Origin: Candidatus Xianfuyuplasma coldseepsis
Lineage (GTDB): Bacteria; Bacillota_I; Bacilli_A; Izemoplasmatales; Izemoplasmataceae
DNA length: 64,000 bases
Assembly (NCBI RefSeq): GCF_014023125.1
Contig: NZ_CP048914.1
Coordinates: 620,001-684,000 of the forward strand
Direction: 5' to 3'
Shown here: one piece after another, positions 1 through 7,805 of the stretch
Position numbering within the stretch: the first letter of the stretch is position 1
Layout of the letters: every line of letters starts with the position of its first letter
Position numbers and translations under genes: made by a program
Notes under the pieces: generated by a model
Seen by the model: only the letters and a program-made list of their open reading frames with translations
Databases searched by the model: none
Told to the model about the DNA's origin: nothing

Positions 1-809
1 GCACTATATATGGCACCTTGTGATACATAGTTTGCAATAGACATATAGATCTTGTTTCCAGTAAAACCAGTTTCATGAATGGCATCGATAATGGTTTTAC
101 AGATATACCCATCCAATTCAGATGCGGTTTCAACTAATGTCGCTTTGCTCGTGTTCTTATAATATAAATATTTCGCATCCACTGGATCAAGATAACTTTC
201 AATTATCGTTGTATTACGATCTTTTAAAACTCGTGCTCGTTTGATTTTAGTTTGGCCAAAATCAAACAACATGTAATCACCATTCTTTGTTATGGATGCC
301 AATCCCCTAGTTCCCATATTTTGCGACCCTTCGATAAAGGTCACAGTGACATCTTCAATGTCTTTTTGCTCAAATGCACGTTGAATACGCTGATAAAATC
401 GCTGGGTAAGTAAGGGTGATGTCAAGCCACCAACTAGATAAATCTTGCGTATGGTCTTCCAATAATCCCAATGAACAGAACTCCAATTAGTTCGATTCTT
501 AATCGATATTTCAGATGGTTGAAGTAGTGTTGTTAGGACACTAGCTAAGCGATCGCCAAACATATCCGCTAGTTCTTCAGCTCCTTGTTTGATATCCTTT
601 GAATCATGAAGTAGTAATTGATCAAACAGATAAAGTACGGACGTTGACTCAATCATATCATATAACCCATACATATTCATGTATTCAATCAGTTTCTCAA
701 GGATTAGTGAGGGACGGAATAAATCATAGGCCTTTTCATTCTCAACAAAAACACTATTGATGGATGCAACGGGTAACATTTCACCATTTTGAACAAAAGG
801 ATTCTTCAT
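1..809 (-). CDS. ROK-like ASKHA-fold protein with swapped lobe order (3' end outside window)
   Basis: The reading frame starts at the ATG at 809-807, one base after the stop of the upstream yjbQ gene, and is still open at the window edge, so about 269 residues are visible. Residues about 65-170 resemble the C-terminal lobe of ROK sugar kinases/repressors: a helix-rich stretch, then IYLVGGLTSPLL (like the ROK GGGVS adenosine motif), then a GSQNMGTRGLASI end. This is followed, not preceded, by FDFGQTKIKRARV, which looks like the N-terminal phosphate-1 motif DxGGTKxR, and a later KIYMSIANYVSQGAI segment like the following ROK strand. The order of the two halves is therefore reversed relative to normal ROK proteins. 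Function unknown; it could be a sugar or amino-sugar kinase-like enzyme or a non-catalytic sensor. It lies in an apparent pair with yjbQ. The ROK resemblance is my reading by eye. Confidence 0.55.
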   Translation of the reverse strand, partial: MKNPFVQNGEMLPVASINSVFVENEKAYDLFRPSLILEKLIEYMNMYGLYDMIESTSVLYLFDQLLLHDSKDIKQGAEELADMFGDRLASVLTTLLQPSEISIKNRTNWSSVHWDYWKTIRKIYLVGGLTSPLLTQRFYQRIQRAFEQKDIEDVTVTFIEGSQNMGTRGLASITKNGDYMLFDFGQTKIKRARVLKDRNTTIIESYLDPVDAKYLYYKNTSKATLVETASELDGYICKTIIDAIHETGFTGNKIYMSIANYVSQGAIYS

Positions 810-810
810 G

Positions 811-1227
811 TTATTCACCGATTATTTTTACTAAGACCCGTTTTCGTCGTTTTCCATCAAACTCCCCATAGAAAATCTGCTCCCAGGGTCCAAAATCAAG
901 TTGTCCATCCGTAATCGCGACAACGACTTCTCGTCCCATAATCGTTCGCTTGATGTGGGCGTCCGCATTATCTTCAAATCCATTGTGATCGTACTGGTTG
1001 TATGGTTTTTCGGGAGCCAACTTCTCTAAGAAACGCTCAAAATCGTTGTGTAGTCCTCGTTCATCATCATTGATGAATACACTAGCTGTTATATGCATAG
1101 CATTGACTAAAACGAGTCCCTCTTGAATACCACTTTCATCCAAACAACGCTCGACATCACGGGTAATATTGATTAACTCGCGTCGTTTTGACGTTTGAAA
1201 CCACAGTTCTTTGCGATAGGATTTCAT
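811..1227 (-). CDS. yjbQ: YjbQ/UPF0047 family protein
   Basis: This 138-residue protein matches the compact YjbQ (UPF0047, 'secondary thiamine-phosphate synthase') family, whose usual length is about 130-140 residues. Visible family hallmarks are the [15 protein letters not shown] segment, [12 protein letters not shown] with the conserved His, and [19 protein letters not shown]. Some homologues have weak thiamine-phosphate synthase activity in vivo, but the true role is not settled. The start is placed at the ATG at 1227-1225 because a GAGGTGAT ribosome-binding site precedes it at good spacing; an in-frame upstream extension has no such site. It lies downstream of rlmD behind an intrinsic terminator and directly upstream of the ROK-like gene, with which it is probably cotranscribed. 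Confidence 0.85.
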   Translation of the reverse strand: MKSYRKELWFQTSKRRELINITRDVERCLDESGIQEGLVLVNAMHITASVFINDDERGLHNDFERFLEKLAPEKPYNQYDHNGFEDNADAHIKRTIMGREVVVAITDGQLDFGPWEQIFYGEFDGKRRKRVLVKIIGE

Positions 1228-1268
1228 CAGATCACCTCGTATTCTATTATAGCATAGTCCATTTATCA

Positions 1269-1297
1269 AAAAACAGGATTTCTAATCCTGTTTTTTT
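1269..1297 (-). terminator. Intrinsic terminator of rlmD
   Basis: On the minus strand the stem AACAGGATT / AATCCTGTT encloses a three-base loop and is followed by a T run. The rlmD stop codon lies inside the hairpin. The plus strand also ends in a T run, so it may work in both directions. Confidence 0.8.
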
Positions 1298-2637
1298 AAT
1301 CGTAATTTACTTACCGTCTCAATATGAGAGGTTTGAGGAAACATGTCAAATGGCGTAACTTCAAGAACTTCATACCCTTGTGACTGCAGATAGTTTAAAT
1401 CCCTAGCAAGTGTTGAAACATTGCAAGATATATATACTACACGGGGAATTTTCATCTCAACTATGGTCTCTAGGAAATCCTTGTCACACCCTTTACGTGG
1501 TGGATCAATGAAGAGAACGTCGACGTCGTAGTTTTTCCAATGTTTAATCACTTTTTCTGCTTTACCAGCCACATATTTTGCGTTGGTTATGTTATTGTTT
1601 TTCGCATTTTCCATTGCATCTTCAATGGCAGATTTCACTACATCAACACCAAGGACTGTTTTCGCATATTTGGCTGCGGATAAACCGATTGTACCGATAC
1701 CACAGTATGCATCAATGATCACTTCATTTGCTGTTAAATCTGCATATTCAATCGCTTTTCTGTACATTTCTTCGGTTTGTGCTGGATTGATTTGATAGAA
1801 TGAACGATGAGAAATTTTGAATTCAACCCCATTGATTTCATCGCGAATGAAATCGTCTCCGAATAGGACTTTGCTTTTCTTACCAAGTACAACATTCGTA
1901 TTATCGGGATTAAAGTTATGGACAACAGATACGATATTTTTATATCGTGATACTAGTTTTTTAACAATGAGTTCTTTTTTAGGAAGTTTTGGTGTTAGCG
2001 TAACGATAGTTACTGAAATATCATCGTACTTGTATGAGTTTCGTATCAGTACATGACGAACAACACCAACTCCAACGGTTTCATTATACGCAGGAATGTT
2101 TAACTCTTCAAAAATATTCTTCAAAAACTTAACAATATCAGTAGTGATTTTCGGGATGATATAACAACGTTTCATATCAATAATATCATGACTTCGTTTA
2201 CGGTATAAACCGGCGATCATCTTGCCGTTTTCTTCTCCAAATGGTACAACTGTTTTATTGCGATAATAGTATGGATTTAACATCCCAACAGCATCCTTAA
2301 CAGACGTATGGATTTTACCTAGTTTACGGAGGGTTTCTTTGACACGGTGTTTTTTAAAGTCCAGTTGCATTTGATAATTCATGTGCATTAAATTACAACC
2401 ACCACACTCTGAAAAATGATCGCATATTGGTTCTTTGCGAAATGGTGATTTGTGTGTGATCTCAATCAGTCGACCAAAGCCAAAACTTTGATTAACTTTT
2501 ACAACCTTGATATCCGCTTTTTCGCCTTTTAAAGCGTTGGGTACAAAGATTGGGAACCCATCTACCTTACATACACCCATTCCATCATGTGTCATGTCAA
2601 CGAACTCAACTGCATAGTATTCATTCTTTTCAACCAT
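1282..2637 (-). CDS. rlmD: 23S rRNA (uracil-C5)-methyltransferase, RlmD/TrmA family
   Basis: This 451-residue protein is a SAM-dependent RNA uracil-C5 methyltransferase of the RumA/RlmD/TrmA family. An N-terminal TRAM domain (about residues 5-65) is followed by the cysteine cluster CDHFSECGGC, with a further Cys near residue 160 completing a probable [4Fe-4S] site. The SAM-binding motif DAYCGIGTIGLS and DPPRKGC follow, and the catalytic cysteine lies in ISCNVSTLARD. The start is taken at the ATG at 2637-2635, where AAGGAG sits eight bases upstream; a GTG nine bases further upstream overlaps the ribosome-binding region. A TATAAT -10 element is visible near 2693-2698 on the minus strand. Which uracil is modified (1939, 747 or a tRNA site) cannot be decided here. 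Confidence 0.9.
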   Translation of the reverse strand: MVEKNEYYAVEFVDMTHDGMGVCKVDGFPIFVPNALKGEKADIKVVKVNQSFGFGRLIEITHKSPFRKEPICDHFSECGGCNLMHMNYQMQLDFKKHRVKETLRKLGKIHTSVKDAVGMLNPYYYRNKTVVPFGEENGKMIAGLYRKRSHDIIDMKRCYIIPKITTDIVKFLKNIFEELNIPAYNETVGVGVVRHVLIRNSYKYDDISVTIVTLTPKLPKKELIVKKLVSRYKNIVSVVHNFNPDNTNVVLGKKSKVLFGDDFIRDEINGVEFKISHRSFYQINPAQTEEMYRKAIEYADLTANEVIIDAYCGIGTIGLSAAKYAKTVLGVDVVKSAIEDAMENAKNNNITNAKYVAGKAEKVIKHWKNYDVDVLFIDPPRKGCDKDFLETIVEMKIPRVVYISCNVSTLARDLNYLQSQGYEVLEVTPFDMFPQTSHIETVSKLRLKKQD

Positions 2638-2723
2638 TCTGTCCACTCCTTGATGTGCTGACTCGATCTTGTTGGAATGATGCTGCTATACCCATTATAA
2701 CATAATAAAGATGGTTTGTGGGT

Positions 2724-2748
2724 AAAAAAAAAGGTCCTACCGGACCTT
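2724..2748 (-). terminator. Intrinsic terminator of the small-protein operon
   Basis: On the minus strand AAGGTCC and GGACCTT form a 7-bp stem around a four-base loop, followed by a run of nine Ts. It closes the operon at 2764-3998. Confidence 0.85.
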
Positions 2749-2763
2749 CTTGGAAAGGGAAAA

Positions 2764-3132
2764 TTATTCGATTACGATTTCAACAAAATCGCCGTCTGCT
2801 GATTCAACTTCAACCAATTTACCTAACATTCCACTGTCAATCATTTCTAAGAGCTGTTCAATGTCTAAGTCAAGGTCTTCAATTTGGTCTACTTTCATAA
2901 ATCCTTTGCCGCTACGTAATGCGACTTTTGCAAATTCTACAGGAATTTGGACATTTACTTTGTCACCATCTGCACTTAATACTTTCACTTTGAACATTTT
3001 GAATGCTTCTTTTTTCGGTTTCAATACAGTTTTGTCTTCATTTTTATCAAGAGCTTTGAGCAGTTCTGCACCTTCGGCAGCAGTAATTGTTTTCTTTTCG
3101 ATCATTTCTAAGATTCTTAATTTGTCATCCAT
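2764..3132 (-). CDS. SHOCT-like/YvlB-N-type small protein
   Basis: This is a 122-residue protein of unknown function. Its N-terminus (about residues 3-27) is a short helical motif, ILEMIEKKTITAAEGAELL, of the kind found at the N-terminus of YvlB/LiaX-type envelope-stress proteins and often annotated SHOCT-like. After a charged linker comes a beta-rich domain (FKVKVLSADGDKVNVQIPVEF ... KLVEVESADGDFVEIVIE) in which the phrase SADGD occurs twice. It has no signal peptide or membrane segment. It is the last gene of a four-gene operon; two upstream proteins carry the same helical motif. A role in envelope-stress sensing is an inference from YvlB/LiaX, not shown by the sequence. Confidence 0.65.
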   Translation of the reverse strand: MDDKLRILEMIEKKTITAAEGAELLKALDKNEDKTVLKPKKEAFKMFKVKVLSADGDKVNVQIPVEFAKVALRSGKGFMKVDQIEDLDLDIEQLLEMIDSGMLGKLVEVESADGDFVEIVIE

Positions 3133-3159
3133 TATTTTATCTTCCTTTCGATTGTTTTA

Positions 3160-3267
3160 TTATTTGTTATATTTTTTTTTACGACTGTCTGCTTCTAATA
3201 TATATTTTTCTTCTTCTTTTTTAATTTCGTAATAGTTATATATTTCGTCTGTTTTTATTGTCCACAT
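3160..3267 (-). CDS. Small charged 35-residue protein
   Basis: This short reading frame starts MWTIKTDEIYNYY and ends in a Lys-rich tail (SRKKKYNK). A perfect AGGAGGT ribosome-binding site lies six bases before the ATG and overlaps the stop region of the upstream DUF2089 gene, so it looks translationally coupled. It is highly charged (an EEE run mid-protein, a KKK tail) and could form one helix. It has no membrane segment. I do not recognise a family. Its position between two motif-sharing genes and its strong start site are the evidence that it is real. Confidence 0.55.
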   Translation of the reverse strand: MWTIKTDEIYNYYEIKKEEEKYILEADSRKKKYNK

Positions 3268-3278
3268 AGTGGTACCTC

Positions 3279-3635
3279 CTATTTTAATAGTTTGGCTGCT
3301 TCGAGTGCTGATATTTCACCATTTTCAAGCTTCTTGAAGACTTCTGCTTTATTCGCCTTTTCTTCATCATCCACTTCGTATCCTAAGCTTACAATGACTT
3401 CATCGAGGTTTTTCTTAACGGTTGGGTATGAAATCCCTAGTTCTTTTTCGATGGCTTTGATACTTCCGCGATTTTTAATGAAGACTTCTATGAAGTATAA
3501 ATGTTCGATTGATAAGTAATTAAATTTTGATAGTTTAAATTTCCCACTGATTTCTGTACCGCAATGGTTACAGCTTAATTTTGAAACAATTAAATCACCT
3601 TTACAGATTGGGCATTCACCGATAACGTTGTTCAT
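3279..3635 (-). CDS. DUF2089-type zinc-ribbon/HTH protein
   Basis: This 118-residue protein has an N-terminal zinc ribbon (CPICKGDL ... CNHCGTE), then a helix-turn-helix region (IEKELGISYPTVKKNLDEVI, residues about 60-80), then a C-terminal copy of the short motif shared across this operon (FKKLENGEISALEAAKLL). This arrangement matches DUF2089, a family often linked to yvlB-like genes and thought to act as a small transcriptional regulator. The gene starts 12 bases after the preceding gene and its end overlaps the ribosome-binding site of the 35-residue ORF. It is the best candidate for the regulator of its own operon, but no operator is evident. Confidence 0.75.
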   Translation of the reverse strand: MNNVIGECPICKGDLIVSKLSCNHCGTEISGKFKLSKFNYLSIEHLYFIEVFIKNRGSIKAIEKELGISYPTVKKNLDEVIVSLGYEVDDEEKANKAEVFKKLENGEISALEAAKLLK

Positions 3636-3647
3636 CTAATCTTCCTC

Positions 3648-3998
3648 CTACACAATTCGTATATCTACTTGAGCGTCTTTACTGTCTACATGTACTCGGG
3701 TATTTCTGGAATACTTCAACAATTTACCTATTTCTTTGAAATCAACATCTTCATCTTTTACAAATCGATTTGCTAACCGGATTCCTAATCTTGCGAATAT
3801 CATTGGAATGGGTAAAGCGAAGAGGATTCGTAAGAAGGTATTAACTCCTTTTCCTTCTTCAGGAACGTGGATCTTTAATTTAATGAAGTGAGCCCGTTTC
3901 CCGATTTTTTGATTTGACACTGGATACAACAACTTCATTCCTTCTTGAGAAGTTATCTCTCCATTTTCAATTTGTTGAAGGACTTTTTCATATTTCAT
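3648..3998 (-). CDS. YvlB/SHOCT-like motif protein, first gene of operon
   Basis: This 116-residue protein begins with the operon's shared helical motif (YEKVLQQIENGEITSQEGMKLL), followed by a short beta-rich segment (FIKLKIHVPEEGKG) and a hydrophobic stretch (FLRILFALPIPMIFARLGIRLA, about residues 62-83). It ends in VDIRIV, resembling the end of the 122-residue protein encoded last. It may be weakly membrane-associated. I do not recognise a named family beyond the general YvlB-N/SHOCT-like type. The gene follows a good sigma-A promoter and leads the operon. Confidence 0.6.
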   Translation of the reverse strand: MKYEKVLQQIENGEITSQEGMKLLYPVSNQKIGKRAHFIKLKIHVPEEGKGVNTFLRILFALPIPMIFARLGIRLANRFVKDEDVDFKEIGKLLKYSRNTRVHVDSKDAQVDIRIV

Positions 3999-4061
3999 AA
4001 CTATATCACGTCCTTTATTAATTTTTTTAATTTCGGCATTAATTTTCTTAATTACAACCTA

Positions 4062-4090
4062 ATGATATACCATAAAAAAACATATGTCAA
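4062..4090 (-). promoter_or_regulatory. Sigma-A promoter of the small-protein operon
   Basis: On the minus strand TTGACA (4090-4085) is followed by a 17-base spacer and TATCAT (4067-4062). An alternative -10, TATATC, would give a 15-base spacer. Confidence 0.6.
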
Positions 4091-4117
4091 GTATCTTTAT
4101 TAAAAATATTAATCTTT

Positions 4118-4170
4118 TTTTTAAAAAAATCAATTTCCTAGTTAATTTTATTAAGAAATTGATTTTATTG
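4118..4170 (-). terminator. Intrinsic terminator of the Ste24-like gene
   Basis: On the minus strand AAATCAATTTC and GAAATTGATTT form an 11-bp stem around a 17-base AT-rich loop, followed by a T run. The rest of the spacer between 4000 and 4200 is AT-rich and contains no gene. Confidence 0.65.
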
Positions 4171-4200
4171 GTTTATATTTTTTTATCCTTATATTATATA

Positions 4201-5439
4201 TTATGTCTCAATTTTATTGATTGCACGGATACGATCAACCGTTGGTGGATGGCTATAATACATCTTCACGTATAGAGGGTGAGGGGTTAAATTTGAGTAA
4301 TTTGCACGACTCAATACTTTTAGAGCCGTTACCATCGGTTCTTTTTTTAAGTTGTTTGCTGCATAGGCATCCGCTTGATATTCGTGTTTTCGAGAGAATG
4401 TCATTGAGAACATACCAAACAGAATATTAACCGGTTCTAATAAGATGACGAAGAGAATGATTGAAAATCCAAAGTGTGAGGTGTTAAATCCAAATGCGGT
4501 TGAAAAGTCATTATTATTTAATACCATAACAAATACCCCTATATATATAAGGAACTGGATTGCAGTTTCTGCAAGATTAAACCAGACATGTTTGAATTTG
4601 TTATGTCCAATCTCGTGTGCTAAGACAGCTACAATTTCTTCGGTAGACATTTTTTCGATTAACGTATCATACAAAACGATGTTTTTAAACTTCCCAAAAC
4701 CTGAGAAGAAAGCATTGAGTTTTGTCGAACGTCTCGATGCATCCATAACACTAATTTTCGCCACTTCATAACCTACTGAATTGGCAAACTCGTGAATTGC
4801 CTTTGATAGTTCTCCTTCTTCAAGAGGTGTTAGCTTATTAAATAAAGGAACAAAGACAGGTACATATAAGATATTAACAATAAAAATAATCGCTACCAGT
4901 GAAAGCCATGCATATAGGAAAAACAGATTACCTGCATTTGAATTGATGACAAGCAATAGATAAATTAATCCACCACCTAAGATAATGGCGATAATAAATC
5001 CTTTGATTTTATCTAGAACGAATGTTTTGATTGTAGTCTTGTTAAAGCCAAATTTTTCTTCAATCTTGAATGTATTGTAGTATGAAACGAAGATACCAAG
5101 AACAAAAGATACTAGATAATACAAGAACATGAACCATAAGATTTGCAAGCGATAATTACTAAATAACGATTCAGAAAGATCCTTGAACCAGACAAAGATA
5201 CCCAAACTTAATAATGAAACAAAAATTATCACATTGATTGTCTTTACAACCATCGCAAATCGATTTTTTTCCATGGTATATTCCAACCACTTTTTATAGT
5301 CCTCTTGATCGTGCACATCTTTTACTTCTTCAGGAATTGGGGCGTTGCGATTGCTATAATTTAGATATGTTAGCCACGTATCAAATAAGAATCCTCCAAT
5401 GATAAACGTGTATACTACTAATAAAATAATTAACTCCAT
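4201..5439 (-). CDS. Ste24-type M48 membrane metallopeptidase
   Basis: This 412-residue multi-pass membrane protein has the M48 zinc site: VLAHEIGHNKFKH (HExxH, about residue 270) and the third ligand in HEYQADAYA about 75 residues later. Domain order, length and the extended N-terminal membrane part (at least five hydrophobic segments) match Ste24/CAAX protease 1 rather than the shorter HtpX. In bacteria such enzymes are thought to act in membrane protein quality control; bacterial CAAX processing is not expected. The start is set at the ATG at 5439 because GGGAGTGAT precedes it. It is transcribed divergently from the TetR-ABC operon, whose operators lie in the shared intergenic region. Confidence 0.85.
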   Translation of the reverse strand: MELIILLVVYTFIIGGFLFDTWLTYLNYSNRNAPIPEEVKDVHDQEDYKKWLEYTMEKNRFAMVVKTINVIIFVSLLSLGIFVWFKDLSESLFSNYRLQILWFMFLYYLVSFVLGIFVSYYNTFKIEEKFGFNKTTIKTFVLDKIKGFIIAIILGGGLIYLLLVINSNAGNLFFLYAWLSLVAIIFIVNILYVPVFVPLFNKLTPLEEGELSKAIHEFANSVGYEVAKISVMDASRRSTKLNAFFSGFGKFKNIVLYDTLIEKMSTEEIVAVLAHEIGHNKFKHVWFNLAETAIQFLIYIGVFVMVLNNNDFSTAFGFNTSHFGFSIILFVILLEPVNILFGMFSMTFSRKHEYQADAYAANNLKKEPMVTALKVLSRANYSNLTPHPLYVKMYYSHPPTVDRIRAINKIET

Positions 5440-5505
5440 ATATATCACTCCCATCACATCACATTATATCATTATGTATGTGAAAATAAAACAAAATAAT
5501 CCTAT

Positions 5506-5523
5506 TATGACAACCATGTCATA
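5506..5523. promoter_or_regulatory. TetR operator 1
   Basis: TATGACA and TGTCATA form a perfect 7-bp inverted repeat around ACCA. It lies just upstream of the -35 element of the TetR-ABC promoter and towards the divergent protease gene. Confidence 0.65.
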
Positions 5524-5529
5524 TTTTTC

Positions 5530-5558
5530 TTGACATTTGATTTAAAGAGGAGTATTCT
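5530..5558 (+). promoter_or_regulatory. Sigma-A promoter of the TetR-ABC operon
   Basis: TTGACA (5530-5535), a 17-base spacer and TATTCT (5553-5558) are flanked on both sides by matching palindromes. Confidence 0.75.
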
Positions 5559-5561
5559 ATA

Positions 5562-5579
5562 AGTGACAAGGTTGTCATA
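5562..5579. promoter_or_regulatory. TetR operator 2
   Basis: GTGACA-AGGT-TGTCAT repeats the TGACAAnnnTGTCA pattern of operator 1 and covers the expected transcription start. Binding here would block initiation, so the operon is probably autorepressed. Confidence 0.65.
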
Positions 5580-5595
5580 TGGGAGGTGATAGAAT

Positions 5596-6219
5596 TTGCC
5601 GAAAGATACATTTTTAAATTTAGACACAGAAAAACAACAACGAGTATTTGATGCTGCAATCGATGAATTTGCGGAACACTCATTCAACGAAGCAAAGTTA
5701 TCTCGCATTATCAAAACAGCAAAAATACCGCGTGGTAGTTTCTATCAGTATTTTGAGGATAAGACTGACTTATACAAATACGTATTTCAAGAAATTACCA
5801 AACACAAATTATCGTATTTTGGAGATGATTTGCAGAATCCTGAAGAAATCAGTTTTATTGATCTCTTCCGCATCTTGTATCAGCGAGGATTACAATTTGC
5901 ACTGGACAATCCGAAATACATTCAGATCACCCGTAAACTTATGAGTGATCGTGGTCGTGACATTTTTAACGAAGTCATGGGCAGAGGATTAGAATTGGCA
6001 AAAGAGTATTACTTACGCTACATCGAAATTGATAAGAAACACGGGCGTATACGTAATGAAATCGATAGCGACATACTCGCAGATTTCATTGTAGAAACAA
6101 CTACAACTCTGTCACTAACAGAGTTTACACATCAAAAAGAATTAAATGTAGAACACATGTTCCACCGTATCGAACAATTCTTATTGATCTTACAGAAAGG
6201 TATAGAAAAGGTACACTAA
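5596..6219 (+). CDS. TetR/AcrR family regulator
   Basis: This 207-residue protein has an N-terminal TetR-type DNA-binding domain: FDAAIDEFAEHSF, then the helix-turn-helix SRIIKTAKIPRGSFYQYFEDKTDLY (about residues 34-58). The C-terminal ligand/dimer domain is divergent, as is usual. Translation most likely starts at a TTG preceded by GGAGGTGAT; no better start exists. It is the first gene of an operon with an ABC exporter (stop and next ATG are one base apart), and two copies of a TGACAAnnnTGTCA palindrome flank its promoter. The simplest reading is a repressor that releases the exporter genes when it binds a toxic compound; the ligand is unknown. Confidence 0.85.
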   Translation: MPKDTFLNLDTEKQQRVFDAAIDEFAEHSFNEAKLSRIIKTAKIPRGSFYQYFEDKTDLYKYVFQEITKHKLSYFGDDLQNPEEISFIDLFRILYQRGLQFALDNPKYIQITRKLMSDRGRDIFNEVMGRGLELAKEYYLRYIEIDKKHGRIRNEIDSDILADFIVETTTTLSLTEFTHQKELNVEHMFHRIEQFLLILQKGIEKVH

Positions 6220-6220
6220 T

Positions 6221-7078
6221 ATGTTCAAAGTAGAAAACATGAAATACCGGTATCCAAAAAATCAGGAAGATACCATTAGAGGCATCAGTTTTGATATTGC
6301 TAAAGGAGAAATCTTTGGATTTCTTGGTCCTAGCGGTGCCGGAAAAAGTACAACACAAAAAGTCATGATTAAAGTACTAGAGGACTTTGAAGGTGGTATT
6401 TATTACGACGGAAAAAGCATTACGGAATTTAAAGATGATTTTTATGAAAACATCGGTGTAAGTTTTGAAATGCCGATTCATTTCTCAAAAATGACGGCGA
6501 TGGAAAATGTGGAGTTTTTCATGAAACTCTACAAAAAAAATGCAGATATCGAGAAACTAATGAAACGTGTAGGGTTATGGGAAGACCGCGATAAAATGGT
6601 TGGTGAGTATAGTAAGGGAATGAAAATACGTTTAAATTTCGTCCGTGCTATGCTCAATGATCCCGACATGTTGTTCTTGGATGAGCCAACCAATGGTCTC
6701 GATCCGAAGAATGCGATGATTTTAAAAGATATGGTACGAGAATTCCGTGATAACGGTGGAACCGTCTTTATCACATCTCACATTATGTCTGACATTGATC
6801 AATTGTGTGATCGTGTCGCATTCATCGTTGATGGAAAAATTATTGAAATGGACTCCCCTCGTAATTTGAAAATCAAGTATGGAAAACGATCCATGAATTT
6901 AGAATACAAAGAAGACGGGCAAACAGTCCGTAAAGAATTCCCAATGGACGGAATTGGGAAAAACAAAGAATTCCTCGACCTTTTACAAACCAAAGAAATC
7001 GAAACCATTCACAGTGGTGAAACAACACTCGACGACATCTTCATCAAAGTCACCGGAGTTAGTTTAGCTGATGAATAG
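6221..7078 (+). CDS. ABC exporter ATP-binding subunit
   Basis: This 285-residue ATPase has Walker A GPSGAGKST (about residue 37), the signature region YSKGMKIRLNFVRAML, Walker B MLFLDEPTNGLDP and a switch His in TSHIMSD. The C-terminal extension after residue 215 is typical of drug- and lantibiotic-type ABC-2 exporters, and the closest type I recognise is the 'fluoroquinolone export' ATP-binding subunit. It overlaps the next gene by eight bases and is followed by two ABC-2 permeases, so the complex is probably one ATPase dimer with a heterodimeric membrane part. The substrate cannot be inferred. The TetR gene upstream suggests inducible export. Confidence 0.88.
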   Translation: MFKVENMKYRYPKNQEDTIRGISFDIAKGEIFGFLGPSGAGKSTTQKVMIKVLEDFEGGIYYDGKSITEFKDDFYENIGVSFEMPIHFSKMTAMENVEFFMKLYKKNADIEKLMKRVGLWEDRDKMVGEYSKGMKIRLNFVRAMLNDPDMLFLDEPTNGLDPKNAMILKDMVREFRDNGGTVFITSHIMSDIDQLCDRVAFIVDGKIIEMDSPRNLKIKYGKRSMNLEYKEDGQTVRKEFPMDGIGKNKEFLDLLQTKEIETIHSGETTLDDIFIKVTGVSLADE

Positions 7079-7802
7079 ATTACTTCTACTTGTAAAAGGC
7101 GAGCTGCAACGACTACACAAATACAATGTCACTAGTATCAGTTTTGCGGTCGCAATCATCTGGGCGGCATTCCTCTACTTTATCGGTGATGACTTACTAC
7201 CTACATTATTACCACTTGTATTACTTGTTGATGCAACGATGATGTCCTTAATGTACGTTGGTGCAATTATGTATTTTGAAAAGAGTGAATCAACCATTTC
7301 AACTCTGCTCGTTACACCAACGACCAAAGACGAACTGCTGTTAGCGAAAATCATTTCCAATACCGCACACAACATCTTCTCATCTGGACTCATCATTCTT
7401 GCATTCACGTTCCTGTCCGATATTGTAATTAACTATTTCTTCATCTTTTTAGCAATCCTAATTTCTACGGCAGTACATACCGTTATCGGTATCTGTATGT
7501 CGTATACAACGAAAGACTTTACAAGAATGTTGATGCGTGTCATTTCCTTTGCTTTCATCCTGATGATTCCAACCATCCTGTTTGATCTAGGACTAGTTGA
7601 AGGAACATTCTGGGAAGTAATCAATCTCTTAAACCCAGTTAACGGTGCGCTTGAACTATTAAACGTTAGTTTTGAAAACGCCGAAGTTACTTGGAAGTTT
7701 TATGCCAGTTTAGGGTATTTAATTGTCGGAGGAATTGCATTGTACTATTTCTATGCAAAACCGAAGTTCCAAGAATATGCTGTACGTCAAAGTGGGGTGT
7801 AA
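7071..7802 (+). CDS. ABC-2 type exporter permease subunit 1
   Basis: This 243-residue membrane protein has about six hydrophobic segments and starts inside the end of the ATPase gene (ATG within TGATGAATAG), a sign of translational coupling. The internal stretch TLLVTPTTKDELLLAKIIS is the cytoplasmic coupling-helix region seen in ABC-2 permeases (LLVTPxxxxExLLAK). It resembles the permease of fluoroquinolone-type exporters. It is paired with the next gene, of equal length, as the other half of the membrane channel. Confidence 0.8.
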   Translation: MNRLLLLVKGELQRLHKYNVTSISFAVAIIWAAFLYFIGDDLLPTLLPLVLLVDATMMSLMYVGAIMYFEKSESTISTLLVTPTTKDELLLAKIISNTAHNIFSSGLIILAFTFLSDIVINYFFIFLAILISTAVHTVIGICMSYTTKDFTRMLMRVISFAFILMIPTILFDLGLVEGTFWEVINLLNPVNGALELLNVSFENAEVTWKFYASLGYLIVGGIALYYFYAKPKFQEYAVRQSGV

Positions 7803-7805
7803 ACA

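Noticed and set aside
2750-3232. 160-codon plus-strand ORF
   Set aside because: It is antisense to two genes with good starts and is Ser-rich; no ribosome-binding site is seen.
4081-4275. 63-codon plus-strand ORF in the AT-rich spacer
   Set aside because: It is Phe/Ile/Lys-rich noise from AT-rich DNA, overlaps the terminator of the Ste24-like gene and lacks a ribosome-binding site.
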